A DNA stretch of 64,000 nucleotides from an uncultured Oscillospiraceae bacterium (GCA_910578505.1 CAJTPV010000002.1:99834-163833), one strand, 5' to 3'; positions 26,318-34,874 are shown, numbered from the stretch's first letter. Translations and numbers: made by a program. Notes: a model not told the origin generated them from the sequence alone.

Positions 26318-26347
26318 GAAGGGGAGAGGCCCAGGCCTCTCCCCTTC
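26318..26347. terminator. Terminator hairpin after the 55-aa gene
   Basis: GAAGGGGAGAGGCC pairs perfectly with GGCCTCTCCCCTTC around a single-base gap. No strong T run follows. Confidence 0.6.
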
Positions 26348-26392
26348 TCGTATGCCGCAGCCGTTTCCCGCGCCGGGCGGAAAAAGAGTGTA

Positions 26393-26422
26393 TTGACTTG
26401 CGTCCGGCGGCGATGGTACAAT
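26393..26422 (+). promoter_or_regulatory. glpK promoter
   Basis: TTGACT (26393-26398) and TACAAT (26417-26422) have an 18-base spacer and a TG just upstream of the -10. An AAAGGAG site and the glpK ATG at 26454 follow. Confidence 0.72.
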
Positions 26423-26453
26423 ATGGGAAAAATACACAAAGGAGCGTCACGCC

Positions 26454-27938
26454 ATGGGAAAGTATATCCTCGCCCTGGACCAGGGGACCACCAGCTCCCG
26501 GGTCATCCTCTTCGACCGTGAGCAGACCATCCGCGCCATCAGCCAGAAGGAATTTACCCAGCTCTACCCCCGTGAGGGCTGGGTGGAGCATGACGCCATG
26601 GAGATCTGGTCCTCCCAGTACGCCGTCATGATGGAGGTCATCGCCAAGACCGGCGTGGACCCGAAGGAGATCGCCGCCATCGGCATCACCAACCAGCGGG
26701 AAACCACCGTCCTCTGGGACAAGGCCACCGGGCGTCCCATCTATAACGCCATTGTCTGGCAGTGCCGCCGCACGGCGGGTATGGTGGACCAGCTGGTATC
26801 CGACGGCCTCTCCCAGCATATCCGGGAGACCACCGGTCTGGTCCCGGACGCCTACTTCTCCGCCACCAAGATCAAATGGATCCTGGACCATGTGGAGGGG
26901 GCCAGGGAGAAGGCGCGGCGGGGCGAAGTCCTCTTCGGCACCGTGGACACCTGGCTGGTGTGGAAGCTCACCGGCGGCGCGGTCCACGCAACCGACTACA
27001 CCAACGCCTCCCGCACCATGCTCTACGACATCCACCGGCTGGACTGGGACGACACCCTGCTGAAGGCCCTGGACATCCCGCGGGCTATGCTGCCCCAGGT
27101 CCTGCCCTCCAGCGGCATCTACGGCTATACGGCCATCCAGGGCGTGCAGGTGCCCATCGCCGGGATCGCCGGCGACCAGCAGGCGGCGCTCTTCGGCCAG
27201 GCCTGCTTCTCCCCTGGGGACGCCAAGAACACCTACGGCACCGGCTGCTTCCTGCTGATGAACACCGGCGAAACGCCCTGCCGCAGCCGCAGCGGCCTGC
27301 TGACCACCATCGCCGCCGGCCTGGACCGGCATGTACAGTACGCCCTGGAGGGCTCCGTGTTCGTGGGCGGCGCGGTGATCCAGTGGCTGCGGGACGAGCT
27401 GCGCTTCTTCCCGGACAGCGGCGACGCGGAGTATTACGCCCAGAAGGTCCCCGACAACGGCGGCGTGTACCTGGTGCCCGCCTTCACCGGCCTGGGCGCG
27501 CCCTACTGGGATATGTACGCCCGGGGGGCCATTGTGGGCATCACCCGGGGGACCAAGCGGGAGCACATCATCCGGGCTGCCCAGGAGTCCATTGCCTACC
27601 AGGTGGCGGACCTGGTCAGCGCCATGGAGGCGGACACCGGCCTGCCCCTCAACTCCCTGAAGGCCGACGGCGGCGCCAGCCGGGACCAGTTCCTGATGCA
27701 GTTCCAGGCGGATGTGATTGATCGCGAGGTGCGCCGCCCCGCCGTCCGGGAGACCACGGCCCTGGGGGCGGCGGATTTGGCCGGGCTGGCCGTGGGGATG
27801 TGGCGGGACCAGGAGGAGCTCCGGCAGCTGTGGCACCGCGGCGCCTCCTTCCAGCCGGATATGGCGGCGGACAGGCGGGACAGGCTGATGGCGGATTGGC
27901 ACAGGGCCGTGGACCGCAGCCGGGACTGGGCCAGATAA
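26454..27938 (+). CDS. glpK: Glycerol kinase
   Basis: GlpK phosphorylates glycerol to glycerol 3-phosphate in the cytosol. The 494-residue FGGY protein starts ILALDQGTTSSRVILFD (phosphate 1 motif). It has the substrate-proximal WQCRRTAGMVDQL, the ADP-site block GDQQAALFGQ, and YGTGCFLLMNTG. These features distinguish it from the pentulose kinase near 39 kb. It stands alone with its own promoter; no glpF or glpD is adjacent. Confidence 0.96.
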   Translation: MGKYILALDQGTTSSRVILFDREQTIRAISQKEFTQLYPREGWVEHDAMEIWSSQYAVMMEVIAKTGVDPKEIAAIGITNQRETTVLWDKATGRPIYNAIVWQCRRTAGMVDQLVSDGLSQHIRETTGLVPDAYFSATKIKWILDHVEGAREKARRGEVLFGTVDTWLVWKLTGGAVHATDYTNASRTMLYDIHRLDWDDTLLKALDIPRAMLPQVLPSSGIYGYTAIQGVQVPIAGIAGDQQAALFGQACFSPGDAKNTYGTGCFLLMNTGETPCRSRSGLLTTIAAGLDRHVQYALEGSVFVGGAVIQWLRDELRFFPDSGDAEYYAQKVPDNGGVYLVPAFTGLGAPYWDMYARGAIVGITRGTKREHIIRAAQESIAYQVADLVSAMEADTGLPLNSLKADGGASRDQFLMQFQADVIDREVRRPAVRETTALGAADLAGLAVGMWRDQEELRQLWHRGASFQPDMAADRRDRLMADWHRAVDRSRDWAR

Positions 27939-28001
27939 CGGCAGAATGCACAAAGCGGGGGGAAACACGGGAAAAATGCAAAAAATGACCGGCAGCCGTG
28001 A

Positions 28002-28030
28002 TTGACAATTGATTGACAATGTAGTAAAAT
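28002..28030 (+). promoter_or_regulatory. rex promoter
   Basis: TTGACA (28002-28007) and TAAAAT (28025-28030) are separated by 17 bases. The nonamer ATTGACAAT occurs twice, 11 bases apart (28001 and 28012), so this could also be a binding site. It does not match the usual Rex operator. Confidence 0.75.
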
Positions 28031-28065
28031 GAGCGAAAGAGTAGGATGGGAGGCTACAGGGACGT

Positions 28066-28698
28066 ATGAAAAAACAAAATGTATCCGACGCCGTCATTCG
28101 CCGCCTTCCCCGCTATTACCGCTACTTGGATGACCTGCATTTGAAGGGTACGATCCGCATTTCCTCCAGCACCCTTGGGGAAAAAATGGGCATCACGGCC
28201 TCCCAGATCCGCCAGGACCTGAGCTGCTTCGGCGAGTTCGGCCAGCAGGGATACGGGTATAATGTAGACGAGCTGCGCAGTGAGATCGGGCATATCCTGG
28301 GGGTGAACAGCAGCCACAGCATTATTATTGTGGGCGTGGGCAATCTGGGCCACGCGCTGATGCAGAATTTCCGCTTTCGGGAGGCGGGCTTCCGGCTGCA
28401 GGCCGCCTTTGACATCTCCCCCGCCCTCATCGGCACCCAGGTGGCGGGGACGCCGATCCTGAACATGACGGAGCTGGAGCGGTTCGTCAGCGCCAACCGG
28501 CCGGACGTGGCGGTGCTGACCGTGCCCCACACGGTAGCCCAGAGCACGGCTGACCGGCTTATCGGCCTGGGCATCCGGGGGTTCTGGAACTTTACCAACG
28601 TGGAGCTGACCAGCGAGGCGCCCGACGTGCAGTTTGAGGACGTGCACTTTGCCGACAGCCTGCTGACCCTCAGCTATAAGATCACCTCCCGATCCTGA
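28066..28698 (+). CDS. rex: Redox-sensing transcriptional repressor Rex
   Basis: Rex binds NADH or NAD+ and represses fermentation and respiration genes when NADH is low. The 210-residue protein has an N-terminal winged helix with SSSTLGEKMGITASQIRQDL and FGEFGQQGYGY. A Rossmann domain follows with IIIVGVGNLGHAL, and a C-terminal swapped helix (FEDVHFADSLLTLSYKI). All family marks are intact. In Clostridia Rex controls solvent and butyrate genes; targets in this window are not evident. Confidence 0.97.
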   Translation: MKKQNVSDAVIRRLPRYYRYLDDLHLKGTIRISSSTLGEKMGITASQIRQDLSCFGEFGQQGYGYNVDELRSEIGHILGVNSSHSIIIVGVGNLGHALMQNFRFREAGFRLQAAFDISPALIGTQVAGTPILNMTELERFVSANRPDVAVLTVPHTVAQSTADRLIGLGIRGFWNFTNVELTSEAPDVQFEDVHFADSLLTLSYKITSRS

Positions 28699-28800
28699 CG
28701 GGATAAAAAAAGCGGCCCGCCGCGCACCACCGGCGGCCTCCTGCATATGATGAACTGAGGCGCGTGAGCGGCCCCACATCTCACAGGAGGTAAATTTTAT

Positions 28801-29074
28801 GTGGAACAATAACGGCTTTGGCGGCAGCTGCTGCTGGATCATCATCCTCATCATCCTGTGCTGCTGCTGCGGCGGCGGCAACAGCTGCGGCTGCGGCGGG
28901 AACATCTGCGGGTGCAGCTGCGGGAACAACAACAACTGCGGCGGGTGCTGCTGCTGCGGCGGCGGAAACAACAACTGCTGCTGCTGTGGCGGAAACAGCT
29001 GCGGCTGTAACTGCAACTGCAATTGCAGCAACAACTGCGGTCCCGTCTGCGGCTGCAGCGACAGCTGCTGCTGA
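28801..29074 (+). CDS. Cysteine-rich Gly/Asn protein, 91 aa
   Basis: The protein has 30 cysteines in 91 residues, arranged as CC, CCCC, CGC and CNC groups between Gly and Asn runs. One short hydrophobic stretch (WIIILIIL, residues 13-20) lies near the start. A perfect AGGAGG lies upstream and a strong terminator follows, so expression is likely. Similar ORFs in Clostridia are annotated as chorion-class high-cysteine proteins. A role in a spore or cell-surface layer or in metal binding is conceivable, but nothing here proves either. Confidence 0.8.
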
Positions 29075-29090
29075 CAAAGCACATACGCAG

Positions 29091-29118
29091 CCCCCGCGCC
29101 CCAGGGCGCGGGGGTTTT
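29091..29118 (+). terminator. Intrinsic terminator of the Cys-rich gene
   Basis: CCCCCGCGCC pairs with GGCGCGGGGG around a 4-base loop, followed by TTTT. Confidence 0.9.
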
Positions 29119-29152
29119 CGTAAATCGGAAGACCATGCATCGGAAAAGGGCG

Positions 29153-29181
29153 TTGCGCGCCCGCCGGCAATCTGGTATAAT
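29153..29181 (+). promoter_or_regulatory. thyX promoter
   Basis: TTGCGC and TATAAT (29176-29181) have a 17-base spacer; TG precedes the -10. AGGAGGAAA and the ATG at 29215 follow. Confidence 0.75.
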
Positions 29182-29214
29182 AAACCCCACTTGTTTTTAC
29201 GGAGGAAAATTGCT

Positions 29215-30558
29215 ATGGAGAGAGAGCTTCATGCCGCCATCATCAGCTGGAACGGGAAAAATGAGGAGGTCTGCGCCAGCGCCGCCCGGATCTCCACCAC
29301 CCCCGGCAACGCCCTGGAGATTTTCGGCGCAGCCCAGGACAACCCCCAGAACCGGCCCCTGATCGGAAAGGTCCTGCAGTCCGGCCACAAGTCCGTCATC
29401 GAACACGCCGTCTTCACCCTGGCCCTGCGGGACGTGTCGGTGTATGTGGAGCAGTTCCTCATCGAGTGCCGCCTGGCGTCTTTTACGGTGAAGTCCCGGC
29501 GCTATGTGGACTTCGGCAGTCTGGGCTACCATGTGCCGCCGGAGCTGACGGGGGAGGCCCTGTCCCGCTACCGGGGCTACATGGACCTGCTGTTCGGGGC
29601 GTACCGGGAGCTGCTGGCGGGGGGCGTGCCCAAGGAGGACGCCCGGTTCCTGCTGCCCTACTCCTTCCACAGCAATTTTTACTGCACCGTCAATGCCCGC
29701 CAGCTGGGCCGGATCATCAGCGAGATCCGCTGCGGCCGGGGGCGGGGCGTCCTGGAGCTGCAGCGGCTGGCGGACGAGATCACCGCGCAGCTGGAGGAGC
29801 TGTTCCCCGCCCTGCTGCCGGAGCTGACACATCCCGACGGGGAGGCGCCTGCGCCGGCTCCCTGCCGGGTCAGTCCCGACCCGGCCTTCGTCCCCCAGAA
29901 GGAGGCGGGGGCGGTGGCGCTGCTGGGCGGTCCGGCGGACCCCGCGGCCCTGCTGGCCGCCGCCTGTCGCGCGGCCAGTCCGGCGGCGGATCCCTCCCTG
30001 GATTGGGACGCGCTGCTGCGCTCCGACCGGCCCCGCGAGCTGGAGCAGCTGGCCTACACCTTCCGCGTCTCCGACCTGACCCTGTCCGGCATCACCCATC
30101 TGGTCCGCCACCGGATGCAGTCCGTCATCATCCCCCCCATCGAGAGCGTCGACCACAGCCGGTACATCGTCCCGGACACCGTGGCCGCGCAGCCGGCGCT
30201 GCTGGAGCGGTACAAGCAGGTCCTGACAGAGGCCAACCGGCTGGCCGGCCAGATGGCGGAGGACCCGGCTCTGCGGCCATACCACTGCTATTTCGCCCTC
30301 AGCGGCAACCTGATGGACGTCATGACCACCATGAACGCCAGGGAAATCAAGCACTTCATCCAGCTGCGCGCCTGCAGCCGGGCCCAGTGGGAGATCCGCG
30401 CCGTTGCCATTGCGCTGCTGCGCCAGCTGCGGCAGAGCTTTCCGGAGCTGTTCGGGCAATTTGGCCCCAGCTGCTTCCTGACGGGCCGCTGCCCGGAGGG
30501 GCGGTTCTCCTGCGGCAAAATGGAGGAGATGACCCGGATGTTTCGAGATTTACCATAA
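29215..30558 (+). CDS. thyX: FAD-dependent thymidylate synthase, tandem ThyX domains
   Basis: ThyX makes dTMP from dUMP using FAD and methylene-tetrahydrofolate. This protein has 447 residues, about twice the usual length, and contains two ThyX-like halves. In the first (to about residue 215) the motif reads ECRLASFTVKSRRY (84-97), keeping spacing and Ser but losing RHR. In the second (from about 280) RHR is present (298-300) but the spacing to the Ser and Arg of the motif is changed. The two halves may share one functional site. Start chosen at the ATG after GGAGG; a longer frame upstream overlaps the Cys-rich gene. Confidence 0.85.
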   Translation: MERELHAAIISWNGKNEEVCASAARISTTPGNALEIFGAAQDNPQNRPLIGKVLQSGHKSVIEHAVFTLALRDVSVYVEQFLIECRLASFTVKSRRYVDFGSLGYHVPPELTGEALSRYRGYMDLLFGAYRELLAGGVPKEDARFLLPYSFHSNFYCTVNARQLGRIISEIRCGRGRGVLELQRLADEITAQLEELFPALLPELTHPDGEAPAPAPCRVSPDPAFVPQKEAGAVALLGGPADPAALLAAACRAASPAADPSLDWDALLRSDRPRELEQLAYTFRVSDLTLSGITHLVRHRMQSVIIPPIESVDHSRYIVPDTVAAQPALLERYKQVLTEANRLAGQMAEDPALRPYHCYFALSGNLMDVMTTMNAREIKHFIQLRACSRAQWEIRAVAIALLRQLRQSFPELFGQFGPSCFLTGRCPEGRFSCGKMEEMTRMFRDLP

Positions 30559-30563
30559 AAGAG

Positions 30564-30604
30564 AACAGCGCGAAGACGGTCACTCAATCCGTCTCCGCGC
30601 TGTT
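30564..30604. terminator. Bidirectional terminator between thyX and the anti-sigma gene
   Basis: AACAGCGCG-AAGACGG pairs with CCGTCT-CGCGCTGTT. T residues follow on the plus strand. The stem covers the last codons of the minus-strand anti-sigma gene. Confidence 0.8.
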
Positions 30605-31606
30605 TTCCGCGATCAAAAGGAATTGTCCGGCGTCCTCATCGCCCGGCTGCTCCGTGAAATCCTCCCCGGCTGCCTCCAGGATCTCCAGCAGCTGGGCGTA
30701 CTCCCCGGCGGTCAGGGCATAGCGCTCACCCGCCATCCAGGTCAGGCCCAGCGACTCCTCCACCCAGGCCGCCGCCGCCGGACTGGCCGTCAGAATGGTG
30801 CAGGGCGCTTTTGCGGCCTCCGGCACGGCGGCCAGCAGCCCGCCGCCCAGGGAAGCGGTCTCCGGCACAGCGGCCAGCGCCTCGTCATCCAGGGAAGCCA
30901 TCTCCGGCGTGTCTGCCGCCGGGGCGGACTGCAGCCCGCTGTCCCCGGCGGTCCACTGCTCCGGAGACGCCCGCTTTCCCTCCGCCGGCGCCCCCGCCGC
31001 CGTCTGGGGCGCGTCGTTCAGCAGGGGCGCGATCTCCGAAGCCGCGGCGGAGCCGGCTTCCCCGCTCGCGTCCGCCGGCCCGCTGTCCAGCACTGCCGCA
31101 GGCGCGGGGGCCTCCTTCTTCAGCCCATCGTCCCTCTCCGGCGCGGCCTCCGGAACAGCGGCGTCCATACCGCTCTCCTCCTCCGCAGCCTCCGCGGCGC
31201 GGTCTGCACACGCGAAGTCCTCCGCCTGGACTGCAGGGCGGTCCGCGGCCCCGGTGGCCACATCGACCTGCCGGGTCCCCGCCCCGCCCCGCCACAGGGC
31301 CAGCGCCGCAAGGGCGCAGCAGGCGGCCAGCGCGGCCCACCGCTGCCAGCGGACAGCCGTTTGTTTCCGTTTTTCCTGGGGCGTGAACCGCACCCGCGCC
31401 ATCACGTCCGCGGCGAAATCCTCCGGCGGACAGATGGCCTCCGCGTCGGCCAGCAGGGCGTCGTGCAACGCGATCTGCTGGTCAAAATACCCCTGGCAGG
31501 CCGGGCACGCCGCCATATGCTCCATCAGCGCCGCCCGGTCCCTCTCCGCCAAAGCGCCGTCAATGAAGGCGCTGATCATGTCCTCATATTCTCCGCATGT
31601 TCTCAT
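30584..31606 (-). CDS. Zinc-finger anti-sigma factor (RsiW type)
   Basis: This membrane-anchored inhibitor pairs with the ECF sigma factor encoded immediately upstream, with an ATGA overlap. The N-terminus is a ZAS/zf-HC2 domain (residues 1-45) with H-x3-C-x2-C in HMAACPACQ. A single membrane helix (ALAACCALAALALW) lies near residue 95. The long exported part is rich in Ala, Pro, Glu and Asp and looks mostly disordered. Total length is 340, large for the class. The inducing signal is unknown. Confidence 0.85.
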   Translation of the reverse strand: MRTCGEYEDMISAFIDGALAERDRAALMEHMAACPACQGYFDQQIALHDALLADAEAICPPEDFAADVMARVRFTPQEKRKQTAVRWQRWAALAACCALAALALWRGGAGTRQVDVATGAADRPAVQAEDFACADRAAEAAEEESGMDAAVPEAAPERDDGLKKEAPAPAAVLDSGPADASGEAGSAAASEIAPLLNDAPQTAAGAPAEGKRASPEQWTAGDSGLQSAPAADTPEMASLDDEALAAVPETASLGGGLLAAVPEAAKAPCTILTASPAAAAWVEESLGLTWMAGERYALTAGEYAQLLEILEAAGEDFTEQPGDEDAGQFLLIAENSAETD

Positions 31607-32202
31607 GACCGCCCCTCCTTTTCTGTCTGTTTAGACGGGAGATAGCCGGATAAGTTCCCTCTTTCCAGCAGAATTTTTCGCAGCGCCCGGCGGGCTCTGG
31701 AAATCCGGGACTTGACGGTGCCCAGATCCACCTCCAGCGCCTGGGCGATCTCGTCATAACTCAGCTCCTGATACTCCCGCATCAGGAGAATTTGCCGGTG
31801 GTCCTCGCTGAGCTGCCGCAGGCCGTCGGCCACGGCTTTCTGCAGCTCCGTGCTCTCCGCCGCCTCCTGGGGCCCCGGCTGCCCGTCCGGCACGTCCAGC
31901 GGCAGGTCCCCGGCGTCCAGGGACGCCTCCTCCCGCTGCCGCCGGCTCCTGCGCAGCTGGTCAATGGCCGCGTTGGACGTCAGGCGGTAGAGCCAGGTGG
32001 AAAACCCCGCCTCTCCCCGGAAGGAGGGCAGGCCCCGCCAGGCGGATAAAAACGCCTCCTGGGCCGCGTCGGCGGCGTCCTCGCTGCTGCCGCACATCCG
32101 CAGGGCCAGGGCGTATACTTTTTTTTCATGCAGCCGCACCAGCTCCTCAAAGGCAAGGGTGTTGCCCTTGGCCGCGGCCCGGACCAGTTCCTCAACTGTC
32201 AT
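31603..32202 (-). CDS. ECF RNA polymerase sigma factor (SigW-like)
   Basis: The protein has 199 residues with region 2 (DAADAAQEAFLSAWRGL, FSTWLYRLTSNAAID) and region 4 (LSYDEIAQALEVDLGTVKSR). It is cotranscribed with its anti-sigma factor downstream and overlaps dusB by 11 bases upstream. The pair is likely to sense envelope stress. No obvious autoregulatory ECF promoter was recognised; the operon has a SigA-type promoter upstream of dusB. Confidence 0.93.
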   Translation of the reverse strand: MTVEELVRAAAKGNTLAFEELVRLHEKKVYALALRMCGSSEDAADAAQEAFLSAWRGLPSFRGEAGFSTWLYRLTSNAAIDQLRRSRRQREEASLDAGDLPLDVPDGQPGPQEAAESTELQKAVADGLRQLSEDHRQILLMREYQELSYDEIAQALEVDLGTVKSRISRARRALRKILLERGNLSGYLPSKQTEKEGRS

Positions 32203-33166
32203 GCAGATCCCTCTTGATTCCTTCCGTCACCCGATAAACATCCTCCAGCGTCTCCATGCGGACGATCTGTTCCTTGTAGTAGGACGCATGGGGCACGCCC
32301 TTGAGATACCAGGCGTAGTGCCGCCGGGCGGTGAGCACCGCCACCCGCTCGCAGCCGTAGGCCGCCGCCAGCTCGATCTGCCGCACCGCCGTATCGCACC
32401 GCTCCGCCAGGGGGGGCCGGTCCGGGACGGGCTCCCCATCCAGCGCCGCCGCGGCCTGCTGGAACAGCCAGGGGTTGCCGAAGCAGCCCCGACCGATCAT
32501 GGCCATGTCCGCGCCGGTCTGCTTCAAAATCCGCACCGCGTCCTGGGGGGAGAACACGTCCCCGTTGGCGATGACCGGGATGGACACCGCCTCCTTCACC
32601 TCCCGGATGGTGGACCAGTCGGCGGCTCCGCCGTACATCTGCACCCGTGTCCGGCCATGGATGGTCACGGCGGATACCCCCGCCTGCTCCAGCATCCGGC
32701 TCAGCTCCACCGCGTTGATACTGCCCCTGTCCCAGCCCCGGCGCATCTTCACCGTCACAGGCACCGGGGACGCCTTCACCACGGCCTCCGCCAGCCGGGC
32801 GGCCTTTTCCGGGTCCCGCATCAGCGCCGCGCCGTCGCCGCTGGAGACCACCTTGCCCACCGGGCAGCCCATATTGATGTCCAGCAGGTCCGCGCCGCTG
32901 GCCTCGATGGCAATCTGAGCCGCTTCTGCCATGCAGGCGATGTCGCTGCCGAAGATCTGGGCCGCGAAGGGCGTTTCCCCCGGAAAGGGCCGGAGGAGCT
33001 GACGGCTTTTTTTGTCCTGGTAGCACAGGGCCTTGGCGCTGACCAGCTCCGTGCAGGTCAGCCCCGCCCCCAGGCCGGCGCAGAGCTGGCGGAAGGCGGC
33101 GTCCGTCACCCCCGCCATAGGGGCCAGGGCCAGCCGGGATGAAATTTCAACCTGTCCAATCCGCAT
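32192..33166 (-). CDS. dusB: tRNA-dihydrouridine synthase (DusB type)
   Basis: DusB reduces uridine in the tRNA D-loop using FMN and NADPH. The protein has 324 residues from the ATG at 33166, which has AAAGGAG in front; a longer upstream frame is not needed. It shows LALAPMAGVTDAAFR (FMN site), the DINMGCPVGKVV catalytic-cysteine motif and TIHGRTRVQ. It is the first gene of an operon with an ECF sigma/anti-sigma pair. Confidence 0.95.
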   Translation of the reverse strand: MRIGQVEISSRLALAPMAGVTDAAFRQLCAGLGAGLTCTELVSAKALCYQDKKSRQLLRPFPGETPFAAQIFGSDIACMAEAAQIAIEASGADLLDINMGCPVGKVVSSGDGAALMRDPEKAARLAEAVVKASPVPVTVKMRRGWDRGSINAVELSRMLEQAGVSAVTIHGRTRVQMYGGAADWSTIREVKEAVSIPVIANGDVFSPQDAVRILKQTGADMAMIGRGCFGNPWLFQQAAAALDGEPVPDRPPLAERCDTAVRQIELAAAYGCERVAVLTARRHYAWYLKGVPHASYYKEQIVRMETLEDVYRVTEGIKRDLHDS

Positions 33167-33223
33167 GGATGGTCTCCTTTTAGGTGAGATTGGAGATGGG
33201 CGGAGCGCAAAAAAAGTTTCGCT

Positions 33224-33285
33224 CAAGCCTTTTCAAAGGCTTGCGGGGTCCAGGGGCAGGGCCCCTGGTCGTGCCCGCAGGCACG
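33224..33285. repeat. Three-hairpin intergenic repeat, copy 2
   Basis: Inverted repeats CAAGCC-TTTTCAAA-GGCTTG (33224-33243), CCAGGGGCAGGGCCCCTGG (33250-33268) and CGTGCC...GGCACG (33270-33285). Spacing and the TTTTCAAA loop match the copy at 6990-7051, with arm bases exchanged. It lies inside the dusB leader. Confidence 0.75.
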
Positions 33286-33402
33286 AAATCCCTGGCCGCG
33301 GCTCCGCCATCTCTCCCAAAATCAATTGGCCGCGGCCACAGCGCATTTGCCGCAAAGCGGCAAACAGCCCATCCGATTCTGCTTTTGATTCGTATCGGAG
33401 GT

Positions 33403-33431
33403 AGTATAGCACAGATTCCACCGGAAAACAA
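33403..33431 (-). promoter_or_regulatory. Promoter of dusB-sigma-anti-sigma operon
   Basis: Reading the minus strand: TTGTTT, 17 bases, TATACT with an extended TG. The leader to the dusB ATG is about 230 bases and holds the three-hairpin repeat. Confidence 0.7.
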
Positions 33432-33457
33432 CCAGAATTGCTCCGGATTTCCACCTC

Positions 33458-34552
33458 CTACAGGACAAGCCGCCTGCAGGACTGCCGCTCCACCAGCTCC
33501 CATGGAACCTGGACGCTCTGACAGTATTCTCCATGCAGCAGCCTGAGCATCATCTGGGCCGCCGTGCGGCCCGTGTTCTCCCCGCCGTGGGACAGGGACG
33601 TGATGGGCACCGGGGCCAGCTCGCTGTAGTTGCTGTTGTCAAAGCTCACCAGCGCCACGTCAGCCGGCACGGACAGGCCCCGCCTGTGGAGCTGCTGCTC
33701 CAGAAAGTAGGCGATCTCGTCGTTGTAGCAGACGAAGGCGTCCACGTTCTCCAGCACGCCGTCCAAAAAGGTCCGGATGGGGGAGTCGTCCCCGGCCAGC
33801 AGGGCGTTTTTTGTCTCCGTGTTGAACCAGAACACGTTCTGGTCCGTCAGCGCCAGGCCCCGCTCCCGCAGCCCGGCGGCGTACCCGGCGTAGCGCCCGT
33901 GGCCCTGGATGTCGTCGGACTTGAACACGCCGCCGATGCGGGTGCAGCCCCGGTCCGCCAGATAGCGGGAGAGCAGCAGACCCCCGTCGTAGTTGGCGTC
34001 CAGCACGTAGTGGGATTCCGGCAGGTCGGGGTAGTAGCCGTGGATGAACACCAGGGGCGTGCTGCCGCCCATCAGCTGGCGGTACAGGTCCAGGTTGGGG
34101 TTGGGCAGGGCGCTTTTCGTGGCCTCCACCAGAATGCCGTCCACGGGCTGCTCCAGAAGGCGCATGAGGATCTTCCGCTCGTTGGACACCCGGTTCTGGG
34201 TGGCGAAGATGGAGGAGGTGCACTCCTGCCCGCTCAAAATCCCCTCGATCTCCCGCAGGATGCTGGGGAAGACGTAGTTGCTGATGTAGGTGACGATCAC
34301 GGCGATATGGTAGTGGCAGACCGCGCCGCCGGGGGAGGCGCGGAGGATATGGGAGCCGCTGCCCCGCTTTGTCTCGATCAGCCCGTCCCGGGCCAGCAGG
34401 CTCAGGGCCTGCCGCACGGTCTGGCGGCTGACCTGGTACTCCTGGGCAATGGCGAACTCCGATGGCAGGACGGCGGCGCCGGCGTATTTCCCGGCCTGGA
34501 TGTGGGCCCGCAGCGCGTCGGCCACCGCCTGATATTTGGTAGGCATAGACAC
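33458..34552 (-). CDS. araR: AraR-like transcriptional repressor (GntR DNA-binding, LacI-type sensor)
   Basis: The protein has 364 residues. The N-terminus (to about 75) is a GntR winged helix with LPSEFAIAQEYQVSRQTVRQ. The rest is a periplasmic-binding-protein-like sensor (SFDNSNYSELAPVPITSLSH) as in LacI proteins. This chimera is the architecture of AraR, which represses arabinose genes until L-arabinose binds. It is divergent from sugar transport, kinase and araA genes, which supports the role. The ATG two codons downstream (34546) is an equally possible start. Confidence 0.85.
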   Translation of the reverse strand: MSMPTKYQAVADALRAHIQAGKYAGAAVLPSEFAIAQEYQVSRQTVRQALSLLARDGLIETKRGSGSHILRASPGGAVCHYHIAVIVTYISNYVFPSILREIEGILSGQECTSSIFATQNRVSNERKILMRLLEQPVDGILVEATKSALPNPNLDLYRQLMGGSTPLVFIHGYYPDLPESHYVLDANYDGGLLLSRYLADRGCTRIGGVFKSDDIQGHGRYAGYAAGLRERGLALTDQNVFWFNTETKNALLAGDDSPIRTFLDGVLENVDAFVCYNDEIAYFLEQQLHRRGLSVPADVALVSFDNSNYSELAPVPITSLSHGGENTGRTAAQMMLRLLHGEYCQSVQVPWELVERQSCRRLVL

Positions 34553-34577
34553 CTCCTGTTTCGTGGGTAGGTCATGT

Positions 34578-34593
34578 TGTACAGAAGTATACA
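34578..34593. promoter_or_regulatory. Candidate AraR operator in its own promoter
   Basis: The imperfect palindrome TGTACAGAAGTATACA overlaps the -10 of the araR promoter. It resembles AraR boxes, which centre on TGTACGTACA. Autoregulation is inferred. Confidence 0.45.
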
Positions 34594-34614
34594 GGATGAT
34601 CGGACAGGTTGCAA
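34586..34614 (-). promoter_or_regulatory. araR promoter
   Basis: Minus strand TTGCAA, 17 bases, TATACT, about 34 bases upstream of the araR ATG. Confidence 0.72.
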
Positions 34615-34699
34615 GGCTTTTCGCAAAAAAGTGGACAGATTTTCCGTGTTTTTCTGATTCATGGGATATTTGTGCAATTCGACGCGGAAAAAAGGAGAG

Positions 34700-34721
34700 A
34701 TTTGTCCATATACAGACAAAT
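34700..34721. promoter_or_regulatory. Candidate operator palindrome ATTTGTC-N8-GACAAAT
   Basis: A 7-bp inverted repeat lies in the araR-chvE intergenic region; the outer bases ATTTGT/ACAAAT match the ends of known AraR boxes. A second palindrome, ATTGCCA-N12-TGGCAAT, lies at 34779-34804. Confidence 0.5.
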
Positions 34722-34874
34722 TATATATAAATATATCTGTTGATTTTTCGATAAAACACTGTATATTTTGAACTTTTTATTGCCATTTTTAGAATATTGG
34801 CAATTAACAAGCAAAGAGAGAGGGGATTTGTATTGTTTATCCGCACAAAAAATCGGAAAAGTGCGTACAGATTA

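Noticed and set aside
28818..29170. Poly-Ala and Ser/Arg/Cys repeat ORFs in other frames of the Cys-rich gene
   Set aside because: They arise from the GCT/TGC-rich repeat pattern; only the frame with AGGAGG and a downstream terminator is supported.
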